A DNA stretch of 64,000 bases from an uncultured Ruminiclostridium sp. (GTDB lineage Bacteria; Bacillota; Clostridia; Oscillospirales; Ruminococcaceae): NCBI GenBank assembly GCA_944388385.1, contig CALXIO010000002.1, forward strand, positions 1-64,000, in the 5' to 3' direction. The position numbers were made by a program, and so were the translations under genes. Positions 63,744 to 64,000 of the stretch are shown here, piece by piece. Under the pieces are notes generated by a model, which was not told where the DNA came from, did not search any database, and saw only the letters and a list, made by a program, of their open reading frames with translations. Each line of letters begins with the position of its first letter. Positions within the stretch are counted from its first letter, which is position 1.

Positions 63744-64000
63744 TCAGTCATTCTTGTGCTTTTCCAGAAGCATACTTATCTTTAAGTGGGGATCGATAAC
63801 CTTGCTTGTGGACATATCGTGGTTAAGTGCGGCAATAAGATATGCTATATACTTTGATACATCAACCTCGCAGAACCATTCTCTCTTTAATAAATCGGGA
63901 GTGCGGTAGGTAAGGTTTGTACCGAATACATAGTCAATCTTACCCTCTTCATAAGCCTTATCAAACTTTTCAAGACCGTTTGTGAAGATGGGATATGTAG
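63744..64000 (-). CDS. prs: Ribose-phosphate pyrophosphokinase, C-terminal part
   Basis: The window cuts this minus-strand gene; 85 codons remain. FTNGLEKFDKAYEEGKIDYVFGTNLTYRTPDLLKREWFCEVDVSKYIAYLIAALNHD matches the C-terminal end of the longer clostridial form of PRPP synthetase, ending in LLEKHKND and TGA at 63746-63744. It makes PRPP for nucleotide, histidine and tryptophan synthesis. The biased codons suggest strong expression. The active-site region lies beyond the edge. Confidence 0.85.
   Translation of the reverse strand, partial: TYPIFTNGLEKFDKAYEEGKIDYVFGTNLTYRTPDLLKREWFCEVDVSKYIAYLIAALNHDMSTSKVIDPHLKISMLLEKHKND

Overview
The window is a low-GC (roughly 40 percent) bacterial chromosome segment. 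Canonical sigma-A promoters with 17-nt spacers, AGGAGG-type ribosome binding sites, frequent TTG/GTG starts and intrinsic terminators point to a Firmicute. The gene content (bacterial V-type ATPase, Asp23-FakA-RecG cluster, DnaD, DnaC, CotF-like proteins, fibro-slime surface protein, DUF1292, RarA next to a 6S-like RNA) fits an anaerobic gut or rumen clostridium of the Ruminococcus/Oscillospiraceae type. This placement is inference; there is no 16S gene in the window.

Layout. 1-1.3 kb is a small decayed island: a remnant reading frame, a broken SIR2-like gene and a small gene with an in-frame stop. 1.3-1.7 kb holds a YegP/DUF1508 gene whose expected ATG is ACG. 1.9-10.3 kb is a complete potassium-starvation locus, kdpFABC then kdpDE, with a shared 12-mer upstream of both halves. 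10.3-14.4 kb holds an unusual SF2 helicase with C-terminal membrane helices and an orphan membrane-anchored BMP-family protein. 14.5-16.9 kb is an aldo/keto reductase, a CMD-cupin fusion and a DUF3592-like membrane protein. 17-23.1 kb (minus strand) is lepA-hemW-glgP plus an esterase. 23.2-25.3 kb has two CotF-like small genes and a HAD hydrolase with an extra C-terminal domain. 25.4-27.7 kb has gap, behind a Rex-like operator, and a lipoprotein prolyl isomerase. 27.7-30.5 kb has a tyrosine recombinase flanked by two Xer-site-like palindromes, then a CNNM/CBS membrane protein preceded by a structured leader with a terminator.

30.5-39.5 kb (minus strand) is a nine-gene V-type ATPase operon, preceded by the ACT-UPF0210 pair. 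41.4-50 kb (plus strand) is a housekeeping block: PHP phosphatase, Lrp regulator, aminotransferase, ispE, Asp23, fakA, recG, rsmE and a small acidic membrane protein. 50.3-55.1 kb is a large sortase-type adhesin broken by at least six lesions. 55.1-59.7 kb (minus strand) is dnaD-dnaC plus a large lipoprotein. 59.8-60.9 kb has no gene; on the minus strand it has a consensus promoter, about 830 nt rich in hairpins, and three tandem terminator repeats, so it probably encodes a large structured RNA. 61.1-64 kb holds a DUF1292 gene, a 6S-like RNA, two half-size TauE permeases, rarA and the 3' end of prs.

The best candidates for something undescribed are the large minus-strand RNA near 60 kb, the recombinase with its paired sites, the leader upstream of the CNNM gene, and the membrane-linked helicase. 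The coordinates given for RNA ends and operators are estimates read by eye.
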